NCBI GenBank assembly: GCA_034430115.1
Contig: DAOUFG010000047.1
Coordinates: 1-64,000, forward strand
Source: CAIXPS01 sp034430115
Lineage (GTDB): Bacteria > Chloroflexota > Anaerolineae > J036 > Brachytrichaceae
DNA length: 64,000 nt
Direction of reading: 5' to 3'
Part shown: one piece after another, positions 17,430 through 26,334 of the stretch
Layout: each line of letters opens with the position of its first letter
Numbering within the stretch: position 1 is the first letter of the stretch
Notes under the pieces: generated by a model
The model's database searches: none
Seen by the model: the letters and a program-made list of their open reading frames with translations, nothing else
Told to the model about the DNA's origin: nothing
Position numbers and translations under genes: made by a program

Positions 17430-18359
17430 CTAGAGCGCACCAAAATTGGCTTCGTAGCGCGCCTTGAAATCCTGCCAAGTATACGTGTGGCTCTGTCCGC
17501 CCACGTGCTCGAGCACATAAGTTGCCGCGACGCTGCCCAGTTGGCCGCACGTCTTCCACGACGCGTGAGTGGCCATTCCTTTCATCAGCCCGCCACGATA
17601 CGCATCGCCCACGCCGGTCGGGTCCACGATGCACTGCTCCGGCACGGCGGGAATATCCACACGCCCATCGTGGGTATAGATGCTGGAACCCTCCGCGCCA
17701 CGCGTGATCACCAGCGCCTCAGACTTGGCCAGCACATCATCCTCACCCAGGCCGGTCTTGGAACGGATCAGCTCAAACTCATAGTCGTTACAAATCAGCA
17801 CATTCGCGCCGACAATCCCTTCCTTCAATTCATCCGCGCTGGAACGCGCACACTGTTGGCCTGGGTCAAAGATATAATGGATGTCGAGTTCCCGGCACTC
17901 GCGCGCATAGCGCACCATCGCGGCAGGGTCATTTGGGGAAATAATCACCAGGTCCGGCTTGTCAATATCGCAGAACGATAACTCGCTGGCATTGCTCATC
18001 GCCCCCGCATAGAACGTAGCGATCTGGTTATTGTGCAAGTCAGTATTACAGAAGAAGGAAGCGGTAAACTTGTTCGGCACCTGCTTGATGAGCGAGGTAT
18101 CCACACCCACCTGTTCCAGCCAGGCGCGATACTCGTCAAAGTCCACACCGGCTGTCGCCATGATGGTCGGCCTTTCGCCCAGCAGCGCCATGTTATAGGC
18201 GATATTCGGCGCACATCCACCACGGCGGCGTTCCATGCTGTCCACCAAGAAGCTCAGGCTCACGTGCGCCAGTTGGTCGGGTAACAGATGATCGGTGAAC
18301 GAGCCGGGAAACGTCATAAGGTAATCGTAGGCAATCGAGCCTGTGACAATGGTTTTCAT
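17430..18359 (-). CDS. PfkB-family kinase, adenosine-kinase-like
   Basis: A 309-residue ribokinase/PfkB-fold sugar or nucleoside kinase. The N-terminal RRGGCAPNIAYNMALLGE is the substrate-binding GG motif, and VDPTGVGDAYRGGLMKG is the C-terminal PfkB signature with the anion hole and catalytic Asp. The family includes ribokinase, fructokinase and adenosine kinase; substrate cannot be read from sequence alone. Its location directly upstream of ahcY in the same transcript favours adenosine kinase. Confidence 0.85.
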   Translation of the reverse strand: MKTIVTGSIAYDYLMTFPGSFTDHLLPDQLAHVSLSFLVDSMERRRGGCAPNIAYNMALLGERPTIMATAGVDFDEYRAWLEQVGVDTSLIKQVPNKFTASFFCNTDLHNNQIATFYAGAMSNASELSFCDIDKPDLVIISPNDPAAMVRYARECRELDIHYIFDPGQQCARSSADELKEGIVGANVLICNDYEFELIRSKTGLGEDDVLAKSEALVITRGAEGSSIYTHDGRVDIPAVPEQCIVDPTGVGDAYRGGLMKGMATHASWKTCGQLGSVAATYVLEHVGGQSHTYTWQDFKARYEANFGAL

Positions 18360-18433
18360 GTTCGGTAGTCAGCCTCAAAGTAATGAGTAGTCAGCAATGT
18401 ACACCCCCGGACTGACTACTTGTCGCCAGCCAT

Positions 18434-19144
18434 TCACCCCTTACGGGCTCTGGGGTTCTCGAATCGATAACCCTGGCGACGCACCGTGCGCAGGTAAACG
18501 GGGTCGGTGGGGTCGTCCTCAATCGCCTCGCGTAGCCAGCGGATGTGTACGTCCAGGGTTCGCGTGTCACCAAGGTAGCTAGTATCCCATACCTGTTGCA
18601 TCAGGAACTTACGCGTGAGCACCTCGCCGGGCTGCTGCATGAATAACTGAAGCAACTTGGAGAGTTTGGGATTCAGGTAGAGTTCGTCGGAATGCTTGCG
18701 CAAGACGCCTTCGGCCGGGCGAAAAACCAGGTCGCCACAACGCAATTCCAGGGCCTGTCCTTCGGGCATCATCTTATCCACCCGATTTAGCAATCGCCGC
18801 AACTGGAGTGGGCGCGGCATATACGCGTCCGCACAAGTGGCGGCAGTGCTCGCGCTCCCCGACATGCCCACCGCGCCGCCGCTATGCTGTTCAGGGCCAA
18901 CCATAATGACCGGCACATCCTGATGCAGCCGCTTGATGCTCTGGCACAACCGTTCGGCGCTGACTTTTAGGGATGGGACATCGATAATGACGAGGGCTGG
19001 GATGTCTTTTTCAAAGAACGCCAGGGCGTTTTTTGCCGACCGGACCCATGCGACGCGATAACCATGTTGCTCCAACACAGGACCAACCGAGTCCCCCAGG
19101 CCGCCCTGCACCAACAAGATTTTTTTGGTCGCTGTCCTCTTCAT
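18434..19144 (-). CDS. OmpR-type response regulator with degenerate receiver
   Basis: A 236-residue regulator. The N-terminal ~125 residues have the receiver layout, but the start reads ILLVQGGLGDS where functional receivers have ILLVDDD, so the acidic Mg-binding pair is missing; the phosphoacceptor-position Asp is present (LVIIDVPS). The C-terminal ~100 residues are a PhoB/OmpR winged helix (KLSKLLQLFMQQPGEVLTRKFLMQQVW, TLDVHIRWLREAIEDDP, RTVRRQGYRFE). It is probably phosphorylation-independent or sensed differently. No histidine kinase is adjacent. Divergent from the YfhO-flippase gene; repeats between them (19249-19302) may be its binding sites. Confidence 0.85.
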   Translation of the reverse strand: MKRTATKKILLVQGGLGDSVGPVLEQHGYRVAWVRSAKNALAFFEKDIPALVIIDVPSLKVSAERLCQSIKRLHQDVPVIMVGPEQHSGGAVGMSGSASTAATCADAYMPRPLQLRRLLNRVDKMMPEGQALELRCGDLVFRPAEGVLRKHSDELYLNPKLSKLLQLFMQQPGEVLTRKFLMQQVWDTSYLGDTRTLDVHIRWLREAIEDDPTDPVYLRTVRRQGYRFENPRARKG

Positions 19145-19248
19145 CGTGTTTATGGGTAAAACCTGTTGCCCTTCTGCAGTACCTTATGAAATCTACAACC
19201 CTGGTGCACGGGGATTATACTCCGCACGCGAGCAAGCGCAAGAGGTCT

Positions 19249-19302
19249 TTTAAGGTTTGTGCTAAAGCCTTTAAGGTTGTAGGCCCCCCAATTTTTAAGG
19301 TA
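19249..19302 (+). promoter_or_regulatory. Three TTTAAGGT direct repeats, candidate regulator sites
   Basis: TTTAAGGTT occurs at 19249-19257 and 19270-19278, and TTTAAGGTA at 19294-19302. Spacings are 21 and 24 bp, near two helical turns. OmpR/PhoB proteins bind direct repeats, and the divergent gene encodes one. The third copy partly serves as the ribosome-binding region for the ATG at 19315, so binding could block expression. This is inference from position and repetition. Confidence 0.45.
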
Positions 19303-19314
19303 AGATTCTGCCCA

Positions 19315-22300
19315 ATGATAGCTCGTCATCGCATCGCTACTCTAACCTGTGTGGCGTTCCTGCTAGCCCTACCGTTGGCCCTTTTCTTTTCGGTAACCAT
19401 TGGACATGCCACGTTACTCCCTGCGGACAACCTATTCGCCTGGCAACCATTCAAGTCGTTGGCGGGGACCTACGGCGTCATTCAGCCTCAAAACGGGCTG
19501 CTCTCCGACTTGATCCTGGAGAATTACCCGTGGAAACGCTTCATTCTTGAATCCATCCAACAAGGTGAATTGCCACTCTGGAATCCATACCTGTTTGGTG
19601 GTATCCCCTTCCTCGCCGCCGGGCAACATTCCGCCCTCTATCCCCTCAGCATCCTCTATTACATACTGCCGCTTGAAAAAGCTTACGGTTGGTTCACGGT
19701 AGTCAACCTGGGGCTGGCGGGCGTTTTCTTTTTTCTCTTCATGCGCGTGCTGGGGTTCCGGCGTGCCAGTGCCACGCTGGCCGGGGTCGCCTACGAGCTA
19801 AGCGGTTTCATGATCGTGTCGGTGGTGTTCCCCATGATCATCGCCGCGGCGGCCTGGCTGCCACTCATCCTGACGATGTGCGAGCTCATCATCCGGCAAG
19901 CCCCCGGCTTGCGCGGGAGGCCGGCCACCGCCCCCTGGGCGGTGATCGGCGCGCTCGCCATCATGATGCACATCCTGGCTGGCCACATCGAAATCACGGT
20001 CTACACCGTCCTGATCGTCGGGTTCTATTGTCTCTGGCGACTGGCGAGCCTGCTGCTCTCACACAAGGTGCCCGCGCGCGACCTATTGCGGCCCGCCATT
20101 TGGCTGGCGGTGATGGCCGTGCTGGGCGGCGGCCTGAGCGCCATCCAACTGATGCCGCTGTACGAAGTGGTGCAGACCAGCTTCCGTACAGCCCGCTCCT
20201 CGCTGGCGCAGGTCATGAGCTACGGGTTCCCGGTGCGCAATATCCTGCTCTGGCTGATGCCGAACTTCTACGGCAACCCCGCCCAGCACACCTACTTCGA
20301 CCTGTTCACCTGGAGCACACAAACGCTCCAGACCGCCAGTGGTAATACCGATTGGGGCATCAAAGACTACGTCGAGCGCGGCGTGTACGTCGGCATCGTC
20401 ACGCTATTGCTGGCCGGCATCGCCACTGCGCGTTACATTTATGGATTAGTCCAAAAGCGGCGGTCCGCCAATCCCCCTTCCGACACGGCCCCCACCGGCT
20501 TTTTCGTCGTCCTGGGGCTGCTCTCGCTCGGTTTCATCTTCGGCACTTACCTGTATGCCATCCTGTTCTATGGCCTGCCGGGCATTAATCAGTTGAACTC
20601 ACCTTTCCGCTGGAAATATGCGCTCACGCTCTGCCTGGCCGCCCTGGCCGGGATGGGGTTCGACTGGCTGATAAACACCTTCAGCGCACAAAATCAGGGG
20701 GCTTCTCGCCATGCTGAATGGCTCAGGCGCGCAGCCTGGGTCGGGCTCGGCGGCGGCACGCTTCTCACCGCCGGGCTGCTGGCGGTGCGAGCTTTCTGGG
20801 CACAATTCGCGCCCCTTGTCACGCGCCTCTACAATGCGCTCGCCGCCGTCCCGGCCGTCTTCCCATCGCCTGAAGCCTTTTTCAGTTACGAATCAGCCAG
20901 CATTCTCATCTTTGCCATATTCCTCATCGCCGGGAGCGCCCTGCTCCTCATGGCGCGGCGCTGGGCCGCCCGCTGGTGGTGGAGCGCACTCGTCATCGCC
21001 CTGCTGGCAGTGGACCTGAATGTGGCCTGGACCGGCTTCAACCCCTCTACCGATCCAAAGCTCCTGGAGGTGTCGCCCGGCGCGTTGCAGTTCTTGCAAC
21101 AAGACAAGAGCCTGTGGCGTCTGACCACCTACGAACCCTCAGGAGGCAAGCCGTTAAATGCCAACTCGGCCTGGCTCTATCACCTGCAAGACGTGCGAGG
21201 GTATGACTCGATCATCTCGCGCCAGTATGCAAACTATATGGGGCTGATCGAGCCACAGAACGACCTGCTCTATAACCGTATCGCCCCGCTCTACCACGCC
21301 AGCAGCCTGGAATCGCCGCTGCTGGACCTCCTGGGCGTGAAATACGTGTTGACGGAACAAACCGTCACCATCACCACGCCCGGCTTCAGGCAGGTATATG
21401 AAGGCGACGGGGTGCGCATCTACCAGAACGAGCGCGTCATGCCGCGCGCCTTCACCCTGCCGGCCAGCAGCGCCCTGATGACCAAAGACTTCGCAACCTC
21501 CGTTCAAAGCTATGACCCGCGCCAGTACGTGATGATCGACGCAACGTGCAGCATCACCGATACCGGCTGCGCCGTCCCCTACGCCGCAAGCTACGTGCCG
21601 GCCAACATCACTTCCTATAAAAATAACGAGGTGTGGGTGGATGCGCAAATCACCCAGACCAGTTGGTTGATCCTGGGCGATAGCTATTACCCCGGCTGGC
21701 GCGCCTGGATTCGCCCCTTGGGAGGGGACGATAGCGACGAACACGAGATGCAAGTTAGCCTGGTAAATGGCAACTTCAGGGCGGTCCGGCTGGACATGCC
21801 CGCGGCCGCCGTCACGGGCACAAACACCGTCAGCGCCGCCGGCTCCGGCGCGACACTGGGCCAGCAGCCTGCTCTGGGCGATTTAGCAAATCGCCCCACC
21901 GCTGCGCCGCAGGCAACCGCCTATACCATCCGCTTCAAATATTCGCCCGACTCGGTGCGTATCGGCGCATTTACGTCGTTCATCACGCTGGTCGTGCTGC
22001 TGCTCATCGCAGGCGTATATGCCTGGCGGCTGATCTATAGCGAAAGTATGGCATCCTCGCCGGTGCGTCGCATCGCCAAGAATAGCCTGGTGCTCACCGG
22101 CTTCAACCTGGTTGGGCGGCTGATCGACTTCGCCTTCGCCATATTAATGTTGCGCGTGCTGGGGCCGGACGGCGCGGGGAAGTATTCATTTGCCATCGTC
22201 ATCATCGGCTGGTTCGACATTTTGACGAACTTCGGCCTGAACACCTTCCTTATGCGCGAGGTGGCGCGTGACCGGGAACATGCCAATAAGTACCTCTACA

Positions 22301-23532
22301 ACACCACCGTCCTGCGCCTGTTGCTTGGGTTTGGCAGCGCACCGCTCATCGCCATCGTCATCATCGTGTGGCGCTCCGCCTTCGGGATGAGTGACGATAC
22401 CGCCCTGGCAATCATATTCCTGGCCGTCAGCCAGGTCATCAGCAGCATGGCTACCGGCCTTAGCGCGCTGTTCTTCGCCTATGAGAAGTCCGAAGTGCCG
22501 GCTACGCTCTCTATCGTCGGGTCGCTCATCAAAGTAACGCTTGGCACGCTCGCCTTGTTAGCCGGGTTCGGCATCGTCGGCCTGGCCGGCGTGTCGATCG
22601 TCACCAACCTGGTGACCGTCATCGTGCTGTTGGTTGCCACCGTGCACATCTTCTTCGTGCCCAGGGCCGAAGGCGACCCCGCCATGCGCCGGGCGATGAT
22701 GCACGAGTCATTCCCGCTGATGCTAAACCACTTGCTGGCCACCCTGTTCTTTAAGGTGGACGTGCCACTGCTGGAAGCGATGAAATCCGCCACGGTGGTC
22801 GGCTGGTATAGCACGGCCTACAAATACGTGGACGCGTTCGGCATTATCCCGTCGTTCTTCACCCAATCCATCTTCCCGGCCATGTCGCGCCTGGCCCGCC
22901 AGGATAGCGACTCGATGGCGCATGCCTACGTGCTCTCGCTCAAATTGCTGGTGATGCTCGCACTCCCAATCGCCGTGCTCAGTACGGCGCTGGCACCGCT
23001 CATGATCGGCCTGCTGGGCGGCTCGGAATATCTCCCGCATGGCGGCATCGCGCTCCAGATCATGATCTGGAGCATTCCCTTCGGCTGGGTCAATAGCGTC
23101 ACCAATTACGCGCTCATCGCCGTCAACCAGCAACGCGCCCTCACGCGCGCATTCATCATCGGGCTTGTCTTTAACGTCGTCGCGAACCTGATCCTGATAC
23201 CGATGTTCTCCTACCAGGCCGCCGCGGGGGTCACGATCCTTTCCGAAATCGTCGAGGGCAGCGCATTCTACTTCTACGTGCGCCGCTATATCGTGAAGGT
23301 GCCCTGGACGAACGTGTTGGGCCGTCCGGCGTTGGCGGCCGCGTTGATGGGCGCGGTGATCTACTTCTTCACTCTGAACGGAATGGAGATTCCCGGCCTC
23401 ATCCTGGGTTGCGCGCTATATCCCATTGGGTTGGTGCTGTTACGCGTGCTATCGCCGGCAGACCGCACCTTGCTTGCACCATTAGTACCGGCGCGCATTC
23501 GCGGCATCGTCGCACAACTGAGGCACGCCTAG
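19315..23532 (+). CDS. YfhO-like membrane protein fused to an oligosaccharide flippase
   Basis: A 1405-residue multi-pass membrane protein. Residues 1-~905 are YfhO-like: an early first membrane helix, the conserved loop HATLLPADNLFAWQPFKS and WNPYLFGGIPFLAAGQHSA, many further helices, then a soluble region (DSYYPGWRAW) and a closing helix. This fold is GT-C glycosyltransferase-like. Residues ~912-1405 are a Wzx/MurJ-type polysaccharide flippase starting IAKNSLVLTGFNLVGRL, with ~12-14 helices and LGPDGAGKYSFAIVI. The frame is uninterrupted through the join at about 22048. Start at 19315 is chosen because of TAAGGTAAG upstream and the hydrophobic start. It probably glycosylates and exports a lipid-linked glycan in one chain. 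Confidence 0.85.
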   Translation: MIARHRIATLTCVAFLLALPLALFFSVTIGHATLLPADNLFAWQPFKSLAGTYGVIQPQNGLLSDLILENYPWKRFILESIQQGELPLWNPYLFGGIPFLAAGQHSALYPLSILYYILPLEKAYGWFTVVNLGLAGVFFFLFMRVLGFRRASATLAGVAYELSGFMIVSVVFPMIIAAAAWLPLILTMCELIIRQAPGLRGRPATAPWAVIGALAIMMHILAGHIEITVYTVLIVGFYCLWRLASLLLSHKVPARDLLRPAIWLAVMAVLGGGLSAIQLMPLYEVVQTSFRTARSSLAQVMSYGFPVRNILLWLMPNFYGNPAQHTYFDLFTWSTQTLQTASGNTDWGIKDYVERGVYVGIVTLLLAGIATARYIYGLVQKRRSANPPSDTAPTGFFVVLGLLSLGFIFGTYLYAILFYGLPGINQLNSPFRWKYALTLCLAALAGMGFDWLINTFSAQNQGASRHAEWLRRAAWVGLGGGTLLTAGLLAVRAFWAQFAPLVTRLYNALAAVPAVFPSPEAFFSYESASILIFAIFLIAGSALLLMARRWAARWWWSALVIALLAVDLNVAWTGFNPSTDPKLLEVSPGALQFLQQDKSLWRLTTYEPSGGKPLNANSAWLYHLQDVRGYDSIISRQYANYMGLIEPQNDLLYNRIAPLYHASSLESPLLDLLGVKYVLTEQTVTITTPGFRQVYEGDGVRIYQNERVMPRAFTLPASSALMTKDFATSVQSYDPRQYVMIDATCSITDTGCAVPYAASYVPANITSYKNNEVWVDAQITQTSWLILGDSYYPGWRAWIRPLGGDDSDEHEMQVSLVNGNFRAVRLDMPAAAVTGTNTVSAAGSGATLGQQPALGDLANRPTAAPQATAYTIRFKYSPDSVRIGAFTSFITLVVLLLIAGVYAWRLIYSESMASSPVRRIAKNSLVLTGFNLVGRLIDFAFAILMLRVLGPDGAGKYSFAIVIIGWFDILTNFGLNTFLMREVARDREHANKYLYNTTVLRLLLGFGSAPLIAIVIIVWRSAFGMSDDTALAIIFLAVSQVISSMATGLSALFFAYEKSEVPATLSIVGSLIKVTLGTLALLAGFGIVGLAGVSIVTNLVTVIVLLVATVHIFFVPRAEGDPAMRRAMMHESFPLMLNHLLATLFFKVDVPLLEAMKSATVVGWYSTAYKYVDAFGIIPSFFTQSIFPAMSRLARQDSDSMAHAYVLSLKLLVMLALPIAVLSTALAPLMIGLLGGSEYLPHGGIALQIMIWSIPFGWVNSVTNYALIAVNQQRALTRAFIIGLVFNVVANLILIPMFSYQAAAGVTILSEIVEGSAFYFYVRRYIVKVPWTNVLGRPALAAALMGAVIYFFTLNGMEIPGLILGCALYPIGLVLLRVLSPADRTLLAPLVPARIRGIVAQLRHA

Positions 23533-23564
23533 AGCACTTCCCCGAATGATGTACAGCGGCGCTA

Positions 23565-23630
23565 AAACCTGACAGGCGGTGTGCAGCCGTCACATCTGTC
23601 GAGGCATCTCTCGTGCCACCTGTCAGGTTT
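23565..23630. terminator. Long hairpin between convergent genes (GACAGGCGG-type element)
   Basis: Perfect 12-bp arms AAACCTGACAGG (23565-23576) and CCTGTCAGGTTT (23619-23630) flank a 42-nt loop; pairing extends inward with wobble (CGG/CCA). It lies between the convergent flippase and M24-like genes, so it may terminate both. The core GACAGGCGG recurs in the hairpin at 34394-34450. Confidence 0.6.
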
Positions 23631-23643
23631 CTGGTTTATGGCC

Positions 23644-25005
23644 TTAGCGTACTGCGCAGACCAGGTTGCCCTTCAGCCAGAAGGGCGGCAGGTAGGCCGG
23701 CGCCGTGGAGAACGGCAACACTTCATCTGCCAGCGTGATGCCCAACTGGTCGCGCATAAAGGCGCGCCGGGCCATGATGCGCTGCCACATCTCAGGGTAT
23801 TGGGCCTGAATTTCCGCGCGCAACGTCCCGTCTGCGATTGCCAGCGTGTCCTCGCAGTTCAACGATTGGCCTTCCGCCAGCGGCGCAGGGATAATGTCGG
23901 ACTGCAACCCCATGCCAGAGGCAATTCTGTCGTCGCTTGCTGGGCGAATCGGCGAGCTGACCCATTCATCGTATGACACCAGGTGCCCTGGGTTCAACGC
24001 CGAGTTGAACGGCGCGTCGCCAAAAGCGGCCCGCACCACGGTGTTGATCTCATCTCCCGACACGCCGATGCGCAGCGTCTGGTACCAGGTTGCCATCACC
24101 CGGAAATAGGGCGCCACCACCTGGCGGAAGAAGGCATCATCCACCTGGTCCATCACCATGCCGGCACGACAGGCCAGGCTGCCCCAGAAGCTCACCGCCG
24201 TGGTCACGCCGTCACCAAGTTCCACGCATTTGCCGGTTGGGCTGCGCAACCCAACGATGGCGCCCTTGCCGGTGGCATACATCACGTGCGCAGAAAGCGG
24301 GTCGCCCTCGTAGCGCATCTGGGCAGCCGCCTCGAACTCCGACATTCCCGGTCGCGTGCCCGTCACGATGCGGAAAAGCGCTGCAGAAGCGCGCATAGCC
24401 GACCACTCAAACAAGGCCAACTGCGCAGCACTATTCTTCGCTCGCAGCCCGGTGCCAGGATGCATCATCAGCGGCGTAATGTCCGTCACGCTGCCCTTCG
24501 ACCCTACCAACATGCAGAGCGCATGAACCAGGAAGGCCGGCACATAAGCCGGGAGCGTCACATCATCCGTCTCCACCGGTTCCAGGTACTTCCAGCCCAC
24601 CACCCCGATGCTCTGCGTTTTGCTAATCCCGGCCGATTTCAGCACATCAACGATGCGCGGTGCCGTGTCGCGCGGCTGGCTGGCCAGGCTGAGCGACTGG
24701 CAAATCAACACGTTCACCCACGGGGTCGTGAGCGGCACGTAGCCGCGCCCCTCGTTACCCACCACCATGTAACGCTGCCGGCCTGGCCCGATGAGAAAAA
24801 CGGCCTCTTCAAAGCGCGGGTCATACCCCGTCAGGAACAGCAGGTTGGCGGAATGTTCACGGTCACCATACACCACGACCCAATCCACGCCCGCGCGGGC
24901 ATACAGCGCGTCAATACGCTGCTGATATTCAGCCGGGGTGATCGCTGGCGGCGCCGCTGGCACCACTTCGGAGGGAAACGCGACTTCACGTAGCTCAATG
25001 TTCAT
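23644..25005 (-). CDS. M24 (creatinase/aminopeptidase P)-like protein, metal ligands partly missing
   Basis: A 453-residue two-domain protein. The N-terminal ~150 residues are creatinase-N-like (YQQRIDALYARAGVDWVVVYG, LLFLTGYDPRFEEAVFLIG). The pita-bread C-terminal domain follows, with RPGMSEFEAAAQM, NPGHLVSYDEW and a late CEDTLAIADGTL. The first two metal-ligand Asp residues expected in the D-x-G...D-x-T-R strand are absent (the region reads SFWGSLACRAGMV), so dinuclear metallopeptidase activity is doubtful. The ATG at 25005 follows AAGGAT; an ATG nine codons earlier lacks a site. Divergent from the aldo/keto reductase. Confidence 0.75.
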   Translation of the reverse strand: MNIELREVAFPSEVVPAAPPAITPAEYQQRIDALYARAGVDWVVVYGDREHSANLLFLTGYDPRFEEAVFLIGPGRQRYMVVGNEGRGYVPLTTPWVNVLICQSLSLASQPRDTAPRIVDVLKSAGISKTQSIGVVGWKYLEPVETDDVTLPAYVPAFLVHALCMLVGSKGSVTDITPLMMHPGTGLRAKNSAAQLALFEWSAMRASAALFRIVTGTRPGMSEFEAAAQMRYEGDPLSAHVMYATGKGAIVGLRSPTGKCVELGDGVTTAVSFWGSLACRAGMVMDQVDDAFFRQVVAPYFRVMATWYQTLRIGVSGDEINTVVRAAFGDAPFNSALNPGHLVSYDEWVSSPIRPASDDRIASGMGLQSDIIPAPLAEGQSLNCEDTLAIADGTLRAEIQAQYPEMWQRIMARRAFMRDQLGITLADEVLPFSTAPAYLPPFWLKGNLVCAVR

Positions 25006-25057
25006 ATCATCCTTCTTGATCAACCGGTGCAAGCCGGGGAGGTATCGTTCGGGCAGT

Positions 25058-25069
25058 GTAACACGTTAC
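25058..25069. promoter_or_regulatory. GTAACACGTTAC dyad in the divergent promoter region
   Basis: A 12-bp dyad with arms GTAAC and GTTAC and a 2-bp centre lies between the M24-like gene and the aldo/keto reductase, 34 bp before the latter's ATG. The size fits a small repressor site. No regulator gene is adjacent. Confidence 0.3.
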
Positions 25070-25102
25070 CGTCTTCTACGTTAAAAGATACAATACATAG
25101 CG

Positions 25103-26083
25103 ATGGAATATCGAAAACTCGGAAATACTGGGCTAAGAGTGAGCGAGTTATGCCTGGGAACAATGACCTTCCTATGGACATCCGATGAGTCGTCCTCCAT
25201 GGAGGTCTTATCTGCCTACGTGGCAGCCGGGGGTAACTTTATCGATACTGCCAATGTTTACTCTCGCTGGGCAACCAACAACCCAGGTGGGACTGCGGAA
25301 ACGGTGATTGGCCGCTGGCTGAAGGCGACCAGCCAGCGCCGCGATCAACTCGTCATCGCCACCAAAGTGCGCGGCGCAATGGGAGATGGGCCCAACGACG
25401 CCGGCGCTTCACGCGCACACCTGATGAGCGCCGTAGAAGCCAGCTTGAAGCGCCTGCAAACGGACTACATCGACCTCTACCAGCTTCACTGGCCCGATAT
25501 GGAGACGCCCCTGGAGGAAACGCTTCGTGCGCTGGATGATTTAGTCAGCAGCGGCAAAGTGCGCTACCTGGGCGCGAGCAACTTCCCGGCCTGGTACCTG
25601 ATGAAATCGCTCTGGGTGAGCGATAAGCACGACTATGTGCGGTTTGAGGCGTTGCAGCCGCATTACAACTTGATGCACCGCGACGAATTTGAACGCGAGC
25701 TGATGGCCGTGTGCAAAGACCAACACCTTGCCGTCATCCCCTATAGCCCGCTTGCCGGCGGGTTCCTCACCGGCAAATATCGCAAAGGGCAACCCATGCC
25801 CAGCGGTTCACGCGGCGAAAATAACGAACAAATCAAACGTTATGCGGAAAGCGCGCACGGCCAAAATACACTTGGCCTGTTGGAAGAGATCGGGAATGCG
25901 CACGGCAAAACCATCCTGCAAACGGCGATTGCCTGGCTATTGACCAACCCAGTCGTCACGGCTCCGATCATCGGGGCAAACAACATCCTACAATTGCGCG
26001 AATCACTCGGCGCGGCCAGCTTCCGCCTGAACGACGACGAAATGGAAGCACTGAACCAGTTGGACATCGTCCACAGACAGTGA
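25103..26083 (+). CDS. Aldo/keto reductase
   Basis: A 326-residue NADPH-dependent oxidoreductase. The catalytic tetrad is visible: Asp and Tyr in DTANVYSRW, Lys in VIATKVRG and His in YQLHWPD. MEYRKLGNTGLRVSELCLGTMTF is the family start, and the C-terminal ITAPIIGA-type loop (TAPIIGANNILQL) binds NADP phosphate. It resembles the YajO/Gpr-type group acting on aldehydes or sugars; the substrate is unknown. A small operon may follow: a membrane peptide, ubiX and a PNPOx-like gene. Confidence 0.9.
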   Translation: MEYRKLGNTGLRVSELCLGTMTFLWTSDESSSMEVLSAYVAAGGNFIDTANVYSRWATNNPGGTAETVIGRWLKATSQRRDQLVIATKVRGAMGDGPNDAGASRAHLMSAVEASLKRLQTDYIDLYQLHWPDMETPLEETLRALDDLVSSGKVRYLGASNFPAWYLMKSLWVSDKHDYVRFEALQPHYNLMHRDEFERELMAVCKDQHLAVIPYSPLAGGFLTGKYRKGQPMPSGSRGENNEQIKRYAESAHGQNTLGLLEEIGNAHGKTILQTAIAWLLTNPVVTAPIIGANNILQLRESLGAASFRLNDDEMEALNQLDIVHRQ

Positions 26084-26142
26084 AAGAAACGCACCGGCTT
26101 ACAAGCTTACAATATGTCGCGTCCTATTCACTATGGAGAAAA

Positions 26143-26334
26143 ATGATAAAACTGATTAAAGGGCAGTGGCCGATTATGGTGTTCGCATTGATGTTTTTCG
26201 TCTTGCCCATGTCCACCATTCCAGGCATGTTCAATTTCATCTTTGTCATCCTGGGCGGCTTCACGCTGGTGATTGTTGGGTTCATCATCGCGGCGCTTGT
26301 CACTCACAAGGCGCAATCGACGAATGAGCAGTAA
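26143..26334 (+). CDS. Small two-helix membrane protein
   Basis: A 63-residue protein with two hydrophobic segments (WPIMVFALMFFVLPMS and FIFVILGGFTLVIVGFIIAALV), a basic N-terminus and a polar tail. GGAG sits 5-8 nt before the ATG at 26143; an ATG at 26080 would overlap the previous gene and add non-hydrophobic sequence. No family recognised. Its end overlaps the ubiX start by 11 nt, suggesting translational coupling. Confidence 0.6.
   Translation: MIKLIKGQWPIMVFALMFFVLPMSTIPGMFNFIFVILGGFTLVIVGFIIAALVTHKAQSTNEQ

Noticed and set aside
19033..19314. N-terminal extension of the YfhO-flippase frame
   Set aside because: It overlaps the divergent regulator gene, is polar and basic with no family match, and the ATG at 19315 has a ribosome-binding site and starts directly with a membrane helix.
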